A stretch of 64,000 nt of DNA from Stenotrophomonas hibiscicola ATCC 19867 (GCF_000382065.1 NZ_KB907500.1:1-64000); one strand, 5' to 3'. Numbered from the stretch's first letter, positions 7,885 through 17,597 are shown. The notes: generated from the sequence alone by a model not told the origin. Numbers and translations are program-made.

Positions 7885-8526
7885 ATGGGCCCGTCCGACC
7901 GCCACGATCGTCTCCGCCGCTGGCAGGCCGCGTCCCTGCTTGCCGCCGCCCCGATCGCCAGCCTGTCCGCCACTGATGCGGCGGCCGCTGCGCCGCTGCA
8001 GTCGCCGCCGGGCCAGCAGCGCATTGCCCCGGCTGCACTGGTCGAGCGCCTGCACCAGCGCGTGCTGTCCGGGCAGAGCGCCACCGCCACGCTGGAACAC
8101 TGGTGTGCCGAACATGGCCTGGCCGAACAGGCGCGGGTCCGCGCGGTGCGCATACACGGTCACGACAAGCCGGCCCCGGCCGACGTACTGCAGGCACTGG
8201 GTGCAGCACCCGGCGCCGAGCTGCGCTATCGCCGGGTGCAGCTGGTCTGCGGCAGCCGCGTGCTGTCCGAGGCCGACAACTGGTACCTGCCCGGCCATCT
8301 CAGCCCGGCCATGAACCAGGTGCTGGACAGCACCGACGAACCCTTCGGTCGCGTGGTCGGCCCGCTCGGTTTCCAGCGCCAGACCTTGGCCGACCAGACG
8401 TTCTGGCCGCCGCGGGGCGAAGGCGACCGCGGCGTGGTCCTGGAGGTGCGTGCCCTGTTGCGCGACCGCCAGCAGCAGCCTTTCAGCTACGTCATCGAGT
8501 CGTACCTGCAGCAGGCACTGCCCTAG
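7885..8526 (+). CDS. Exported chorismate-lyase/UTRA-fold-like protein
   Basis: 213 residues. The N-terminus (MGPSDRHDRLRRWQ, then a hydrophobic Ala-rich stretch ending AAAAA) looks like a secretion signal, possibly Tat-like because of its arginines. The C-terminal half, with ELRYRRVQLVCGSRVLSEADNWYLP followed by FGRVVGPLGFQRQ and a final VLEVRALLRD...SYVIESYL, follows the chorismate pyruvate-lyase (UbiC)/UTRA fold order of strands. UbiC itself is cytoplasmic, so an exported relative would do something else. It stands alone, facing the TonB-dependent receptor gene across a terminator. Confidence 0.55.
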   Translation: MGPSDRHDRLRRWQAASLLAAAPIASLSATDAAAAAPLQSPPGQQRIAPAALVERLHQRVLSGQSATATLEHWCAEHGLAEQARVRAVRIHGHDKPAPADVLQALGAAPGAELRYRRVQLVCGSRVLSEADNWYLPGHLSPAMNQVLDSTDEPFGRVVGPLGFQRQTLADQTFWPPRGEGDRGVVLEVRALLRDRQQQPFSYVIESYLQQALP

Positions 8527-8564
8527 GCCGCCGGCGCGCGCCATCACAGCGGATAGGGACACAG

Positions 8565-8593
8565 CAGAAGGCCCGGCATTGCCGGGCCTTCTG
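8565..8593. terminator. Bidirectional terminator between converging genes
   Basis: A perfect 13-bp stem (CAGAAGGCCCGGC / GCCGGGCCTTCTG) with a 3-nt ATT loop lies between the converging genes ending at 8526 and 8607. The A/T content at the stem base suits termination from both sides, though the uridine tracts are short. Confidence 0.75.
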
Positions 8594-8606
8594 TCTGCCC
8601 GCCCGA

Positions 8607-11333
8607 TCAGCGGAACCGGTAGTCCAGCTGCACCCAGTACTGGCGGCCATACGGGTCGTAGTTGCCGACCGGGTAGAACGGCCAGCCGCCACCGTTCCTG
8701 TCCGCCGGCGGGCGGCTGTCGCGCAGGTTGTTGACGATCACGCCCACCGACAGGTTCTCGCCGAACTGGCGGAACACGCTGGCGTTGTACGTCATGTACG
8801 GCGCGATGCGGCCACTGCCATCGGTCTTCGGCAGCGAGCCGAAGCGGTTGCCGTACAGCGTAGTGGTCCAGTCACCCTGGTTCCAGGTGATGCTGCCGTT
8901 GGCCTTGCTGCGCCACTGGTAGTCATCCAGCGAATTGCGGATGTCACGCTCCGGATCATCGGAGAACTGCCGGTACTTGTGCTCCAGCACCACGGTGTAG
9001 GCCAGGCGCGTGGTGAACCGCCCATAGTGGCCGGCATCGAAACGCCAGTTGCCCTTCAGGTCCAGGCCGCGCACCGATTCGGAGGCGGCGTTGATCGGGT
9101 TGATCAGCACGCGGGTTACCTGGTCCGGCTGCACCGTGGCATTGGACGGGTTGCGGATCACCCGCGACAGCGCGTCCTGGCACAGCGGTGAACCGATATC
9201 GCGTGCTTCGCCACCCAACGTGCGGCCCAGGCGGCAATCGGCTTCATCACGAAGAATACGGCTGGTGTCGAGGCTGGTGACCTCATTGTCGATACGGATG
9301 TCGTAGTAGTCAGCACTGAAATCCAGCCCGGACAGCGGCGACCAGACCACGCCGAAACCATAGGATTTGGCGGTTTCCGGCTGCAGCTGTGCGTTGGCGC
9401 GGTTGCTGTAGTCGATCGACAGGCCGTTGTAATCGCAGTTGTCATACGACTGGCCTGCGGTGCGGCAGCGCCAGTAATCGGTCATGCCCGGGTTGTAACC
9501 ACGCGTCTCGGTCGCGAACACGTAGTTCATGTCCGGCGCCCGGAAGCTGGTGGCAGCGGTACCACGGATCAGCAGGCTCTCGATCGGGCGGAACTCGACG
9601 CCGAAGCTCCAGGTCGCCTTGCCGATGTGCTCACCACCGGCACGGTACTGGTCATAGCGCCCGGCCAGGGTGGTGGTGAGCGACTGCAGCAACGGCAGCT
9701 GCAGCTCCACGCCGGCAGCATAGCGGTCGCGCTCGCCACCGGCACCAATACCGGCGCTGGTGTTCCAGAATTCACCGGTGCCCAGTCGCGGGTCCGGTCG
9801 ATTGCGATAGCCCTGGCTGCCAGCCTCGACCACCGCGGCCAGCGCAGCGTCGCCACCGGGCAGTGCGAACAGCCGGCCGTTGACGCTGGCGCTGAAGGTC
9901 TGCAGCCACGCCGCGTTGCGGCTCTCCTGGTAGCCGGACAGGCTCTGGTACTCGTTCGGGCTCAGCGGCTGGAACAGGCGCGCCGGATCCGGCGCATAGA
10001 CCTCTACGCCATTCCGCACGCCCAGCTTCGGGCCAAGCAGGTATTCGTTGATACCGGCCAGCAGCACCGGGCGGCGGGTGCGGTTCTCGTAACGCGAGCG
10101 GCTGTAGACCGCCTCATAGTCCCAGCCACTGTCACCGATCTGGCCACGTGCGCCGACGTTGAACGACCACGAGTTTTCCAGGAAGCGGTTGGCATTGCGC
10201 GGCAGGCCGCCGATTTCTTCCGGCGCGAAGCGGCGGTACCAGCTTTCCAGATTGCCGGTGGTCTGGTTGTAGAAGTAGTTGCGCGCCGAGGTCCAGGTCG
10301 GCGCACGCGTGTTGTTGTAGATGCGCGCGCTGCCCACGGCGACATCGGCGAACAGATCGGTGGTCTCGTTGACGTGGAAGGTCAGCAGGCCATAGCCATT
10401 GAGGTTGCGCTTCTGGGTCTGCACGGTCCAGTAACTGGCTGCGGCCTCATTGCTGCCGCAGTACCAGCCCTGGCGCGGGTTGTTGGCGCGGAACACGCTC
10501 CCGCCATAGATGTCCGACGCTGCGTCGCAGCCGTTGACGCCCGGATCGATGTTGCGGCCGGTGGCAGCATTGCGGCGATAGGCGATCGCGGTCGCCTGCG
10601 GCGCCTTGCCGGCCGGGTCATCGTCCAGCGAATCCATGAAGTCGCGCTGGCGCGCATGGATCGCCTTGCGCACATCGAACTCGAAGCCGAACAGCGCATC
10701 CCAACGCTCGCCGGAACTACCCCCGACCACCTGCGCGCGCTGGTTGTCACCACCGCCCTGCTGGGTGCCACCGGCGCGCACGTTCACGTCCACACCCTCA
10801 AAGCGGTCCTTGAGAATGATGTTGACCACGCCGGCGATGGCATCGGAGCCATACACCGCCGACGCACCGGCCGCCAGGACCTCGATGCGCTCGATCAGCG
10901 CACTGGGAATGTTGGCCAGGTTGACCACGTTCACCGAGCCCTCGTAGGCCAGCGGATAGTCGGCCTGGCGGCGGCCGTTGACCAGCACCAGCGTGCGGTT
11001 CGGGCCCAGCCCGCGCAGGTTGATGGTGTTGGCGGCCGGGGTGAAGGTATTGCCGAAGTCCTCGCCCTGCACGTTGCCGGTGTTCTCGGTCAGCGCGCTC
11101 AGCGCATCGAAGGCATTGCGGTAGCCCTGCGCGTCGATCTGCTCGCGGCTGATCACCGTCACCGGCGAGGGCCCCTCGACACTGGCGCGCGGAATGCGCG
11201 AGCCGGTGACCTTCACTTCCTGCAATGTGGTGGGCGCGCTTTCCTGCGCGAAGGCCGGCAGCGAAACCAGCATCAGGGACGACAGTGCGAGCACCAGCGG
11301 ACGCGGGCGCAGCGCCTTGGGGGAGGCGGACAT
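8607..11333 (-). CDS. TonB-dependent outer-membrane receptor
   Basis: 908 residues from the ATG at 11333 (AGGA about 6 bp upstream); earlier ATGs add a non-signal sequence. A signal peptide ends PAFAQE, followed by a TonB-box-like TTLQEVKVTGSRIPR. The plug domain (about 45-180) holds PSPVTVISREQIDAQGYRNAFDAL, NTINLRGLGPNRTLVLVNGRR and VYGSDAIAGVVNIILKD. The remainder is a 22-strand barrel ending YWVQLDYRFR. The RIPR and LGPNRTLVLVNGRR features are typical of the Xanthomonadales subgroup often tied to carbohydrate or peptide-derived ligands. No regulator or transporter accompanies it, so the ligand is unknown. The 216 bp upstream (11334-11549) hold its promoter region; I see no clear operator there. 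Confidence 0.9.
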   Translation of the reverse strand: MSASPKALRPRPLVLALSSLMLVSLPAFAQESAPTTLQEVKVTGSRIPRASVEGPSPVTVISREQIDAQGYRNAFDALSALTENTGNVQGEDFGNTFTPAANTINLRGLGPNRTLVLVNGRRQADYPLAYEGSVNVVNLANIPSALIERIEVLAAGASAVYGSDAIAGVVNIILKDRFEGVDVNVRAGGTQQGGGDNQRAQVVGGSSGERWDALFGFEFDVRKAIHARQRDFMDSLDDDPAGKAPQATAIAYRRNAATGRNIDPGVNGCDAASDIYGGSVFRANNPRQGWYCGSNEAAASYWTVQTQKRNLNGYGLLTFHVNETTDLFADVAVGSARIYNNTRAPTWTSARNYFYNQTTGNLESWYRRFAPEEIGGLPRNANRFLENSWSFNVGARGQIGDSGWDYEAVYSRSRYENRTRRPVLLAGINEYLLGPKLGVRNGVEVYAPDPARLFQPLSPNEYQSLSGYQESRNAAWLQTFSASVNGRLFALPGGDAALAAVVEAGSQGYRNRPDPRLGTGEFWNTSAGIGAGGERDRYAAGVELQLPLLQSLTTTLAGRYDQYRAGGEHIGKATWSFGVEFRPIESLLIRGTAATSFRAPDMNYVFATETRGYNPGMTDYWRCRTAGQSYDNCDYNGLSIDYSNRANAQLQPETAKSYGFGVVWSPLSGLDFSADYYDIRIDNEVTSLDTSRILRDEADCRLGRTLGGEARDIGSPLCQDALSRVIRNPSNATVQPDQVTRVLINPINAASESVRGLDLKGNWRFDAGHYGRFTTRLAYTVVLEHKYRQFSDDPERDIRNSLDDYQWRSKANGSITWNQGDWTTTLYGNRFGSLPKTDGSGRIAPYMTYNASVFRQFGENLSVGVIVNNLRDSRPPADRNGGGWPFYPVGNYDPYGRQYWVQLDYRFR

Positions 11334-11549
11334 GGGCTTCCTGGGGGGAGTTGGGCGGGTGGTAGCGGGAGCGGCCTGTGGGGCACATAACGATCCCGTA
11401 ACGAAAGTGTCCTGAATGGGTGGTTTCAACGGAAATGACCAGGCCTGATGGCCTTATGCCTGAACCGAATCAGTCCCCCGGCGCCGCTCACCGCATTTTT
11501 GCAATGTTTTGAATGGTGCAGGGGGGCGGGCACGGCCATCGTGCCGGGG

Positions 11550-12149
11550 ATGATGATCCCGTATCCCACCCCGCTTCTCCCCCCGTTGCGGCCGGTGCTG
11601 CGCCGTCACCTGCTGCAGCTGCAGGCCGCACCGGTCACCCTGCGCCCGTTCCAGCGTACCGACCTGCCGCGCTGGCGCCTGTTCGATGACCGCCGCCGGC
11701 GCGGCCGACGCCATCCGGCGGGTATCGACGAGGAAGCCCGCTTCCTGGCCCACATGCACCGTTCGCGGCTGGAGCAGGACAACGATCAGCTGATGCTGGG
11801 AGTATTCGATGACGAGCACGGCACAGTACTGGACCAGTTGCATGTCCGCCTGCAGTGCTTGCAGACGCGCTGCGCCGAGCTGCTGTCGCTGCAGCATTGG
11901 CACCCGCACGCGGATGCAGCGCTGCGGGCGCTGTGCCCGTTCCTTTTCGAGGATGTGGGCGTGCACCGCCTGTTCGTGATGCTGCCACCGGACTGCAGCA
12001 GCCCGTTCGCCACTGCACTGCACGCCTTCGGCTTCGAACAGGAAGGGCTGCTGCGCGACCATCACCTGGATCTGGACGGTTGGCAGGATCGCCAGCTGCT
12101 GGCGCTGACCGCGCCGGTCTGGCGCAGCCGCCAGCAGCCCCAGGGTTAG
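11550..12149 (+). CDS. GNAT-family N-acetyltransferase (RimJ/RimL-like)
   Basis: 199 residues. VTLRPFQRTDLPRWRLF opens a GNAT domain of the ribosomal-protein acetyltransferase type, and ALRALCPFLFEDVGVHRLFVMLPPD plus FATALHAFGFEQEGLLRDHHLDLDGW match the later strands and the 'GF..EG.lR' motif of RimJ-like enzymes. The acetyl-CoA pyrophosphate loop (usually R/QxxGxG/A) is poorly kept, so activity needs testing. The frame is open further upstream; ATG 11550 (followed by another at 11553) is a reasonable start after GGGG. Its stop overlaps the stop of the converging cdh gene by four bases. Confidence 0.65.
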   Translation: MMIPYPTPLLPPLRPVLRRHLLQLQAAPVTLRPFQRTDLPRWRLFDDRRRRGRRHPAGIDEEARFLAHMHRSRLEQDNDQLMLGVFDDEHGTVLDQLHVRLQCLQTRCAELLSLQHWHPHADAALRALCPFLFEDVGVHRLFVMLPPDCSSPFATALHAFGFEQEGLLRDHHLDLDGWQDRQLLALTAPVWRSRQQPQG

Positions 12150-12922
12150 CGGACCCGCTCCAGCGATACGCCTGCGCCGGTCAGCACCGCGCAGGCGTGG
12201 TCCTGCAGCTCTTCAGCGCTGGCCTCGTTACCGGTGCCGGGGTCCACACGGGTGGCCAGCAGGATGAAACCCGGGCCACCCTGCACCGGGTCCCGTCCCG
12301 CCACCACCAGGCTCCACTGGCCCACGTCGTCCACGCCGGCGAGGTCATAGGCCAGCAGATTGAGCGGATTGGCGGTCAGTTCCGCGCCCGGCAACAGGCG
12401 GGCCTGGTACTGATGACCACGCAGCGGCACCGGCAGCGGTGCCCAGCGGCTGCCCAGGGCAACGGCATGCGCGTCCAACGCCTGCAGCACGTCGGCACGC
12501 AGGCAATCCACGTGGATGTGCAGCTGGTGCTGCGAACGGCCGTGCGGCGAGTTCAACGCCAGGCTCGCGACGTTGCGCGGCAGCGGTTGCCGCAAGGCCT
12601 GCTCGGTATGGCTGCGCGCCTGCCAGGCCGCAGCGAAGTAGTTCGGTGCACCGCGCTGGTACAGGCTGCGGCTCTCGATACCGCTGACCTTGTCCAGCGG
12701 CATCAGCAGGAACTGGTAGTCGCCGTGCGCGTCCTTGACCAGCACATCGCGGCGGTCTGCGGCCGGCTCCACCCGCAGGCAGTCACCCCGCGGCCCTCCA
12801 GCGCCACGGCAGTCACGCTCGATCAACCGCCACAGCGCATCGGCATGAGCCGGTGGCGGCGGCGCGCTTGCACAGGCAGACAAGAGCAGAAGGGACGGCA
12901 GCAGGAAGGGGCGCAGGGACAC
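12146..12922 (-). CDS. cdh: CDP-diacylglycerol diphosphatase
   Basis: 258 residues. It hydrolyses CDP-diacylglycerol to phosphatidate and CMP at the inner membrane. Similarity to E. coli Cdh runs along the whole length: DYQFLLMPLDKVSGIES, APNYFAAAWQAR, SLALNSPHGRSQHQLHIHVDC, SRWAPLPVPLRGHQYQARLL and the terminal NEASAEELQDHAC. The HQLHIHVDC segment (about 132-140) is the HIT-like active-site histidine cluster. Unlike E. coli, which has a membrane anchor, this copy starts with a lipoprotein signal (LLLLSAC, Cys17). It converges on and overlaps the acetyltransferase stop by four bases. Confidence 0.9.
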   Translation of the reverse strand: MSLRPFLLPSLLLLSACASAPPPPAHADALWRLIERDCRGAGGPRGDCLRVEPAADRRDVLVKDAHGDYQFLLMPLDKVSGIESRSLYQRGAPNYFAAAWQARSHTEQALRQPLPRNVASLALNSPHGRSQHQLHIHVDCLRADVLQALDAHAVALGSRWAPLPVPLRGHQYQARLLPGAELTANPLNLLAYDLAGVDDVGQWSLVVAGRDPVQGGPGFILLATRVDPGTGNEASAEELQDHACAVLTGAGVSLERVR

Positions 12923-12990
12923 GGAAACAACTCACGGAACAGGCACCGCACACAGCGCCGCGCTGCATTCTAGCCAATGCGCTGCTGCAA

Positions 12991-13653
12991 TCAGTAGGTG
13001 CCGAACGGCACTTCAACCACGATCGGTGCCCCGCCCTCGCCCGCCTGCAGGCTGTAGCGGTCCAGCGCACCATCGTCATCAGCATGCGGCTGGCGTTGGA
13101 AATGCAGCGGATAGCGAATGTCTCCCAGGCGGACGGCGCTGCCGTCGGCCTCCAGCGCGGCACCTTCGGGAATAAGCAGCCCGCCCAGGTCGCTGTAGGC
13201 GCCCGGCACGTCGGCGAAGCTGTAGTCGGCCAGTTCGTCCACCCGTTGCATCGCATAGACGTGCGGCACATAGGGACGTACCGGGCTGCGGCCATTGCTC
13301 AGGTCGGTCACCCAGGCCTGCGGCAGGTGGTACTGCTCACGCAGCGCGGCCACCCCCAGCGAGGGGCTGGCCACCTGCAGGCAGCACACCGTCCGCTTGC
13401 CTTCACGGTCGAGGATAGCGAAACGGTCGCCACGGGTCGCCGCCTGCGGCAGCATGGCAAAGGCCAGATTACGCTGCGCAGGCTCGTAGCCCGCTTCGGT
13501 CTGCAGGTTGCGCCAGGCGCCGAACACCGGGGTTTCGACCGCCGCAGGTTCCGGATCGGCAGCGGAGGCGGCAGACGCCACGCCCAACAACGATAGCGAC
13601 AGCGCCAGCGCCGTCATCGTCTTGTTCTTGCCGCGGAAACTGCCTGACGTCAT
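12991..13653 (-). CDS. Secreted protein of unknown function
   Basis: 220 residues from ATG 13653; an alternative ATG at 13617 begins directly at the signal peptide MTALALSLSLLGVASAASAA, and neither has a strong ribosome site. The mature protein is acidic and periplasmic or secreted, with a VCCLQVASPSLG segment containing adjacent cysteines and a C-terminus ending VVEVPFGTY. I do not recognise a family. It diverges from the I78-inhibitor-like lipoprotein gene with 176 bp between starts, and lies downstream of no clear operon partner; cdh follows 68 bp later on the same strand. Confidence 0.65.
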   Translation of the reverse strand: MTSGSFRGKNKTMTALALSLSLLGVASAASAADPEPAAVETPVFGAWRNLQTEAGYEPAQRNLAFAMLPQAATRGDRFAILDREGKRTVCCLQVASPSLGVAALREQYHLPQAWVTDLSNGRSPVRPYVPHVYAMQRVDELADYSFADVPGAYSDLGGLLIPEGAALEADGSAVRLGDIRYPLHFQRQPHADDDGALDRYSLQAGEGGAPIVVEVPFGTY

Positions 13654-13829
13654 ACCGTACCGTACCCAACACCTGCGCCGGAAGGGCCCGGCCTGCCTGC
13701 TGGCGTACTGCCAGCCATTGCTCCCACTATGCAATGACCACGCTGTGCCGGCAATGACCGGATCGCTGACGCCTTTCGCACGCCCGGTGCTATCGTTCCC
13801 GTCATCTTCCCCTGCGCAGGAGCGCTCGC

Positions 13830-14126
13830 ATGTCCGCATTCCGTCTGTCCCTGTTGCTGCCGGCCTCTGCCCTGCTGCTGTCGGCCTGCGTCAGCACCCC
13901 TGGCCCGGAAGTCAAAGGCAGCGGCCGCTGCGACGCCAGCCAGCTGGGCTGGGCGATCGGCCAGCCGGCCAATGAGCCCAACATCCGCCGCCTGTCCCGC
14001 GAGAGTGGTGCCGGCCTGGTCAACCCGATCGGCCCCAGCACCATCACCACCAAGGACATCCGCCAGGACCGCCTGCGCGTGTTCGTGGACAAGGACAACG
14101 TCATCACCGCCACCCGCTGCGAGTAA
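13830..14126 (+). CDS. Peptidase inhibitor I78-family lipoprotein
   Basis: 98 residues. A lipoprotein signal (LLLPASALLLSAC, Cys20) is followed by the I78 domain: CDASQLGWAIGQPANEPNIRRLSRESGA, then IGPSTITTKDIRQDRLRVFVDKDNVITATRCE. In this family, related to plant potato-inhibitor-like folds, the conserved C...GQ and DxRxDRLxV...C pattern is kept, and the two cysteines may form a disulfide. It would inhibit serine peptidases at the cell surface. S. maltophilia secretes abundant proteases, so self-protection is a plausible role, but that is inference. Confidence 0.85.
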   Translation: MSAFRLSLLLPASALLLSACVSTPGPEVKGSGRCDASQLGWAIGQPANEPNIRRLSRESGAGLVNPIGPSTITTKDIRQDRLRVFVDKDNVITATRCE

Positions 14127-14144
14127 GCGCCGCCTCAGTTTTTG

Positions 14145-14220
14145 TAGAGCCGAGCCCACGCTCGGCTGCTCTGCGGCCGGGCCACGCGAGAACCCGAGTC
14201 GAGCGTGGCTCGACTCTACA
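14145..14220. repeat. SMAG-type REP pair (GAGCCGAGC/GTCGAGC subfamilies)
   Basis: GTAGAGCCGAGC...GCTCGGCTGCTC (14145-14172), preceded by TTTTT, faces GAGTCGAGC-GTG-GCTCGACTCTAC (14197-14220). It separates converging genes and could terminate both transcripts. Confidence 0.85.
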
Positions 14221-14222
14221 CT

Positions 14223-15107
14223 TCAGGGTTCGGTATAGCCGGCGCAGTCCGGCAGCGCCTGGTCCGGGTGGAACATGCCCCCGCGGAAGTGGAACAACCG
14301 CGTATAGGTGCACGCCGGATCCTGCTCGGTGCGCAGGTCCTTCTTCTTCAGCGGCCCCTTGGCCAGCGAATCCTCGAAGCGCGAAACACCAGCCGGGAAC
14401 CGGGTCGCCACCGTCTGGTAGCGCAGCACCGGCATGCCCTCGGCAGCCGTATCCAGCGCCAGCTTCGCCGAGAAGCCGTACTCGTCGTGGCAGGCGCCTG
14501 CGCGCTGCTTGCTGTCCTGCTCGCTGAAACAGGCGCGGATCATCGCATTGCCCAGCCATGGCACGGTCAGCACGTCGTCGTCCACCTGGATGTCGTCCTG
14601 TAGGTGGCGCACGCGTGCCAACTGCAGCGTGGACGCATCGGCACCGCCACCGGAGTACATGGTGCTGAACGTGACGATGCCGCCCACCAGCACATTCTGG
14701 CGGGTGCGCTGCTGCGGGTCGGTCACTGTTTCATCGCTGCCCATGCCCGGGGCCAGGCGCACGATCCACGGCCACAGCGACAGCTCGCTTTCCTGCGGCA
14801 CGTCGATGCTGACGTGGTAGGTGTGCGGCTTGCCCTGGCCCGGCCCCTTCTCAAGCACTTCCAGCACGGTCGGCCGGTCACCCTCCTCAGCGACCGGCTG
14901 CACGCGCACGCACCAGTTGCCGTCCCGCGTGCAGTCATAAAGCCCCGACGGCCCAGTCTCACTCGCGATCAGCACCTGCCCCAGCGGCTCCATCACGTTG
15001 CCGGCGGCATCGCGCTGCTGCGGCAGGACCGAGCCCTGGGCCAGCACCAGCACCGGGGGAGCCAGTAGTGCAACGCACACGATCGTGCGGACAACGATGG
15101 TGGGCAT
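14223..15107 (-). CDS. Secreted protein of unknown function
   Basis: 294 residues. ATG 15107 directly precedes a signal peptide (MPTIVVRTIVCVALLAPPVLVLAQ), with AGGAAT about 12 bp upstream; the frame stays open further but codes nothing signal-like. The mature protein contains paired cysteines (YDCTRDGNWCVRV; RACFSEQ...GACHDEYG; DPACTYTR...PDCAGY), suggesting disulfides and periplasmic folding, and is rich in beta-prone segments. No known domain is recognised. A SMAG pair lies between its stop and the converging I78 gene. Confidence 0.65.
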   Translation of the reverse strand: MPTIVVRTIVCVALLAPPVLVLAQGSVLPQQRDAAGNVMEPLGQVLIASETGPSGLYDCTRDGNWCVRVQPVAEEGDRPTVLEVLEKGPGQGKPHTYHVSIDVPQESELSLWPWIVRLAPGMGSDETVTDPQQRTRQNVLVGGIVTFSTMYSGGGADASTLQLARVRHLQDDIQVDDDVLTVPWLGNAMIRACFSEQDSKQRAGACHDEYGFSAKLALDTAAEGMPVLRYQTVATRFPAGVSRFEDSLAKGPLKKKDLRTEQDPACTYTRLFHFRGGMFHPDQALPDCAGYTEP

Positions 15108-15189
15108 GGAGGAGATTCCTGCTCGTGGAATCCAGATGGTAGCGCAGGAGTAACAGGACGATCGCGACCTGTCAGAACGGCGCTCCCAA

Positions 15190-15798
15190 CTACGCCCCGC
15201 CAGCAGTCCGGAGAATGGCCGGGGGAGCGAAGCCGTCATCAGTTGGCGACTCGAGATTCTCACCATCCCAGCTTGCCTGACTGATCCACTCCACCGCCTT
15301 TTCAGCGAACTCAGCGAAAGTGGGAGCGAGAAGGTACTTGGTGTCTTCATCCGCACCAAAGGCAATCACCTGTCCTTCACCACCGTCAATGTCGGGATCG
15401 AAATCCAATCCCATGTGATTGCCGCCACCATCGTGAGTCAGCGGTATCCAACGCGCATTGGTGTACATCGGCTTCACCACCCCCGCGGGACTCGACCTCA
15501 TGAACTCCGCGCAGTCCTCGTTCATGCCGTCGGCCTCAATCTCACGCCAACCGTGCCACTGCCGCCTGATCTCCATGGACGAAAGCATTTGACTCCCGAA
15601 CAGAAGCCCGACCCCATCCTGCCCATCGTGAATCATCAGCAACTGCCTTAGCAGATCTGGCAAAGCGACTCCAAGCTGAGCCTCCAGTTCAACCAACTCG
15701 CTTTCGGAGGCTCCCGGCCGCAACTGCATTTCATCCAGACAACTCTTCTCGCGAAGCGACGCTTTGATGAATGCCCATATCTGATCTGCAGTCTGCAT
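15190..15798 (-). CDS. SMI1/KNR4 (SUKH) family protein
   Basis: 202 residues, cytoplasmic. The SUKH pattern is clear: RPGASESELVELEAQLGVALPDLLRQLLMIHDGQDG, then WIPLTHDGGGNHMGLDFDPDIDGGEGQVIAFGADEDTKYLLAPTFAEFAEKAVEWI. In bacteria such proteins often act as immunity proteins for nuclease or deaminase toxins. No toxin gene is adjacent: dld lies upstream and a secreted protein downstream. Base composition is visibly lower in GC than the neighbours, hinting at acquisition. ATG 15798 has AGGA just upstream. It may be an orphan immunity gene. Confidence 0.8.
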   Translation of the reverse strand: MQTADQIWAFIKASLREKSCLDEMQLRPGASESELVELEAQLGVALPDLLRQLLMIHDGQDGVGLLFGSQMLSSMEIRRQWHGWREIEADGMNEDCAEFMRSSPAGVVKPMYTNARWIPLTHDGGGNHMGLDFDPDIDGGEGQVIAFGADEDTKYLLAPTFAEFAEKAVEWISQASWDGENLESPTDDGFAPPAILRTAGGA

Positions 15799-15890
15799 TG
15801 GTCCTGTATCCCTCCCAGCCAAGACCTCAGCCTAGTGCCAACCCGATCAGTGAGGAATGCAAGAAGTCCGAATTTTCAGATGGTGCGCCG

Positions 15891-17597
15891 CTAGTGCCCA
15901 CTACAGTCGCAGCCACCCCACCCCTTGGCCTTCGAGGTCTGGCCGATGCCCGGGTTGAACGTATTGCTCGGGTCCAGCTGCCTGTAGAAGCCCGCCAGCG
16001 CAGGCTTGGCAGGGTACAGGTGGCCGACATTGTGCTCGGCCGGATACTCGGCGCCACGCTGGTCCAGCAGCGCCCACATCGCATGCTCGATCGCCATCGG
16101 GTCTTCACCTTTGCGCGCGATGTAGTCCTGGTGGAACACGTGGCACAGGAAGTGGCCGTAGTACAGCTTGTGCAGCAGGCGCGCGTCGATATCCGCCGGT
16201 AGCTGCTCGAACCAGTCGGCATCGTCACGTCGCAGCGCGATGTCCAGCGCGACGATGTCCTGCACCTGGTCACGATGCACTTCACGGTAACGCACTGCGG
16301 CACCGGCCACCGCGAAGCGATGCAGGAACGCCTTGCGCCCCTCCTCCGCCGTGCAGTGGAAATAGCCGCCTTCGTGGCCAGCGAAGAAGCTGCGCAGCCA
16401 GGCCTCGGTTTCCGCAGCGTCCTGGGCAGAGACCTTCAGCAACAGGTGATGCTCGTAGCGCTGGCGGAACTCGCCCATGCGCTTGGGCAGGTGCGAGGGC
16501 AGCAGGCCCGTCAGCACCTGCATCACACTGTCGGTCACGCCGCGCAGGCCCAACCGCTCGAACCAGCCATCGACACGGCTCTTCAACGCGAACGCGGCGG
16601 GCACGCGGGAAGTGCCAAGGCGGTCGATCAGCAGGAAGCTGTCCTTGCCGTAGCGCTCGCCGATATCATAGGCATCGCGGTGGATGTACTCGCCGGCAAT
16701 CGGCAGGCGCTCGAAGCCGGTCAGCAGCTGGCGCCGGATCGCGGTGAGGCTGTCGGTACGGTTGCTGCCTATATAGAAGACCTCCGCAGCCTCTTTTTCG
16801 AAGGTGTCCAGGCGCACCGCGAACACCGCCAGCTTGCCGGCAGATCCCGCTGCCTCGAAGTGGCGGCTGGGGTCGGCATTGAAGCGTGCCGGGGTATCGG
16901 CGTCGACCTTGCGCACTTCCTCGGCATAGCGTGGGTCGGAAGCCGCACGGCCGTCGCCATCGCCCACGTCGGCGGCCGTGTAGTCACCGGCCTGCAGGCG
17001 CTGCAGGATCTGCTCGGGCGTATCACCCAGCGCGATGCCCAGATGATTGACCAGCTGCAGCTGGCCCTGCGCATCGACCTGCGCATACAGCGCCAGCTCG
17101 GTGTAGGCCGGGCCACGGCGCACCAGCGCACCGCCGGAGTTGTTGCAGATGCCGCCCAGCACCGAGGCACCGATGCAGGACGAGCCGATCACCGAATGCG
17201 GTTCGCGACCCAGCGGGGCCAGCGTCTGCTCCAGGCGGTCCAGCGTGGCACCCGGCAGGCACAGCACCTGGCGGCCTTCGTTCAACAACTGGATGCCGGT
17301 CAGGCGCAGCGTGCTGACCAGCACGATCGGCCGGCCATAGTCATCGCCGTCCGGGGTCGAGCCGCCGGTCAGGCCGGTGTTGGCCGCCTGCAGGATGATC
17401 GCCGCGCCGCCCTGCACCGCTGCCTGCAGCACGTGCCACAGTTCCAGCAAGGTACCCGGACGCACCACCGCCAGTACCGGGCCATCGCCGAAGCGGTAGC
17501 CGCGACGGAAGCGGCGCGTGGCCTTGTCACCGGTCAGTACATGGCGACCGCCGACCGTATCGCGCAACTGCGCCAGCACCGCATCGTGGCCACTCAT
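15891..17597 (-). CDS. dld: Quinone-dependent D-lactate dehydrogenase
   Basis: 568 residues, about the size of E. coli Dld (571). A peripheral inner-membrane FAD enzyme that oxidises D-lactate to pyruvate and reduces quinone. The FAD-binding PCMH domain occupies the first half ([81 protein letters not shown]). The C-terminal cap includes [36 protein letters not shown]. The ATG overlaps the lldD stop as ATGA, indicating translational coupling, so both lactate isomers are handled by one transcript. It is the last gene of the lld unit. Confidence 0.95.
   Translation of the reverse strand: MSGHDAVLAQLRDTVGGRHVLTGDKATRRFRRGYRFGDGPVLAVVRPGTLLELWHVLQAAVQGGAAIILQAANTGLTGGSTPDGDDYGRPIVLVSTLRLTGIQLLNEGRQVLCLPGATLDRLEQTLAPLGREPHSVIGSSCIGASVLGGICNNSGGALVRRGPAYTELALYAQVDAQGQLQLVNHLGIALGDTPEQILQRLQAGDYTAADVGDGDGRAASDPRYAEEVRKVDADTPARFNADPSRHFEAAGSAGKLAVFAVRLDTFEKEAAEVFYIGSNRTDSLTAIRRQLLTGFERLPIAGEYIHRDAYDIGERYGKDSFLLIDRLGTSRVPAAFALKSRVDGWFERLGLRGVTDSVMQVLTGLLPSHLPKRMGEFRQRYEHHLLLKVSAQDAAETEAWLRSFFAGHEGGYFHCTAEEGRKAFLHRFAVAGAAVRYREVHRDQVQDIVALDIALRRDDADWFEQLPADIDARLLHKLYYGHFLCHVFHQDYIARKGEDPMAIEHAMWALLDQRGAEYPAEHNVGHLYPAKPALAGFYRQLDPSNTFNPGIGQTSKAKGWGGCDCSGH

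Noticed and set aside
9627-11390. 587-residue plus-strand open frame opposite the TonB-dependent receptor
   Set aside because: Antisense shadow, no signal or motif.
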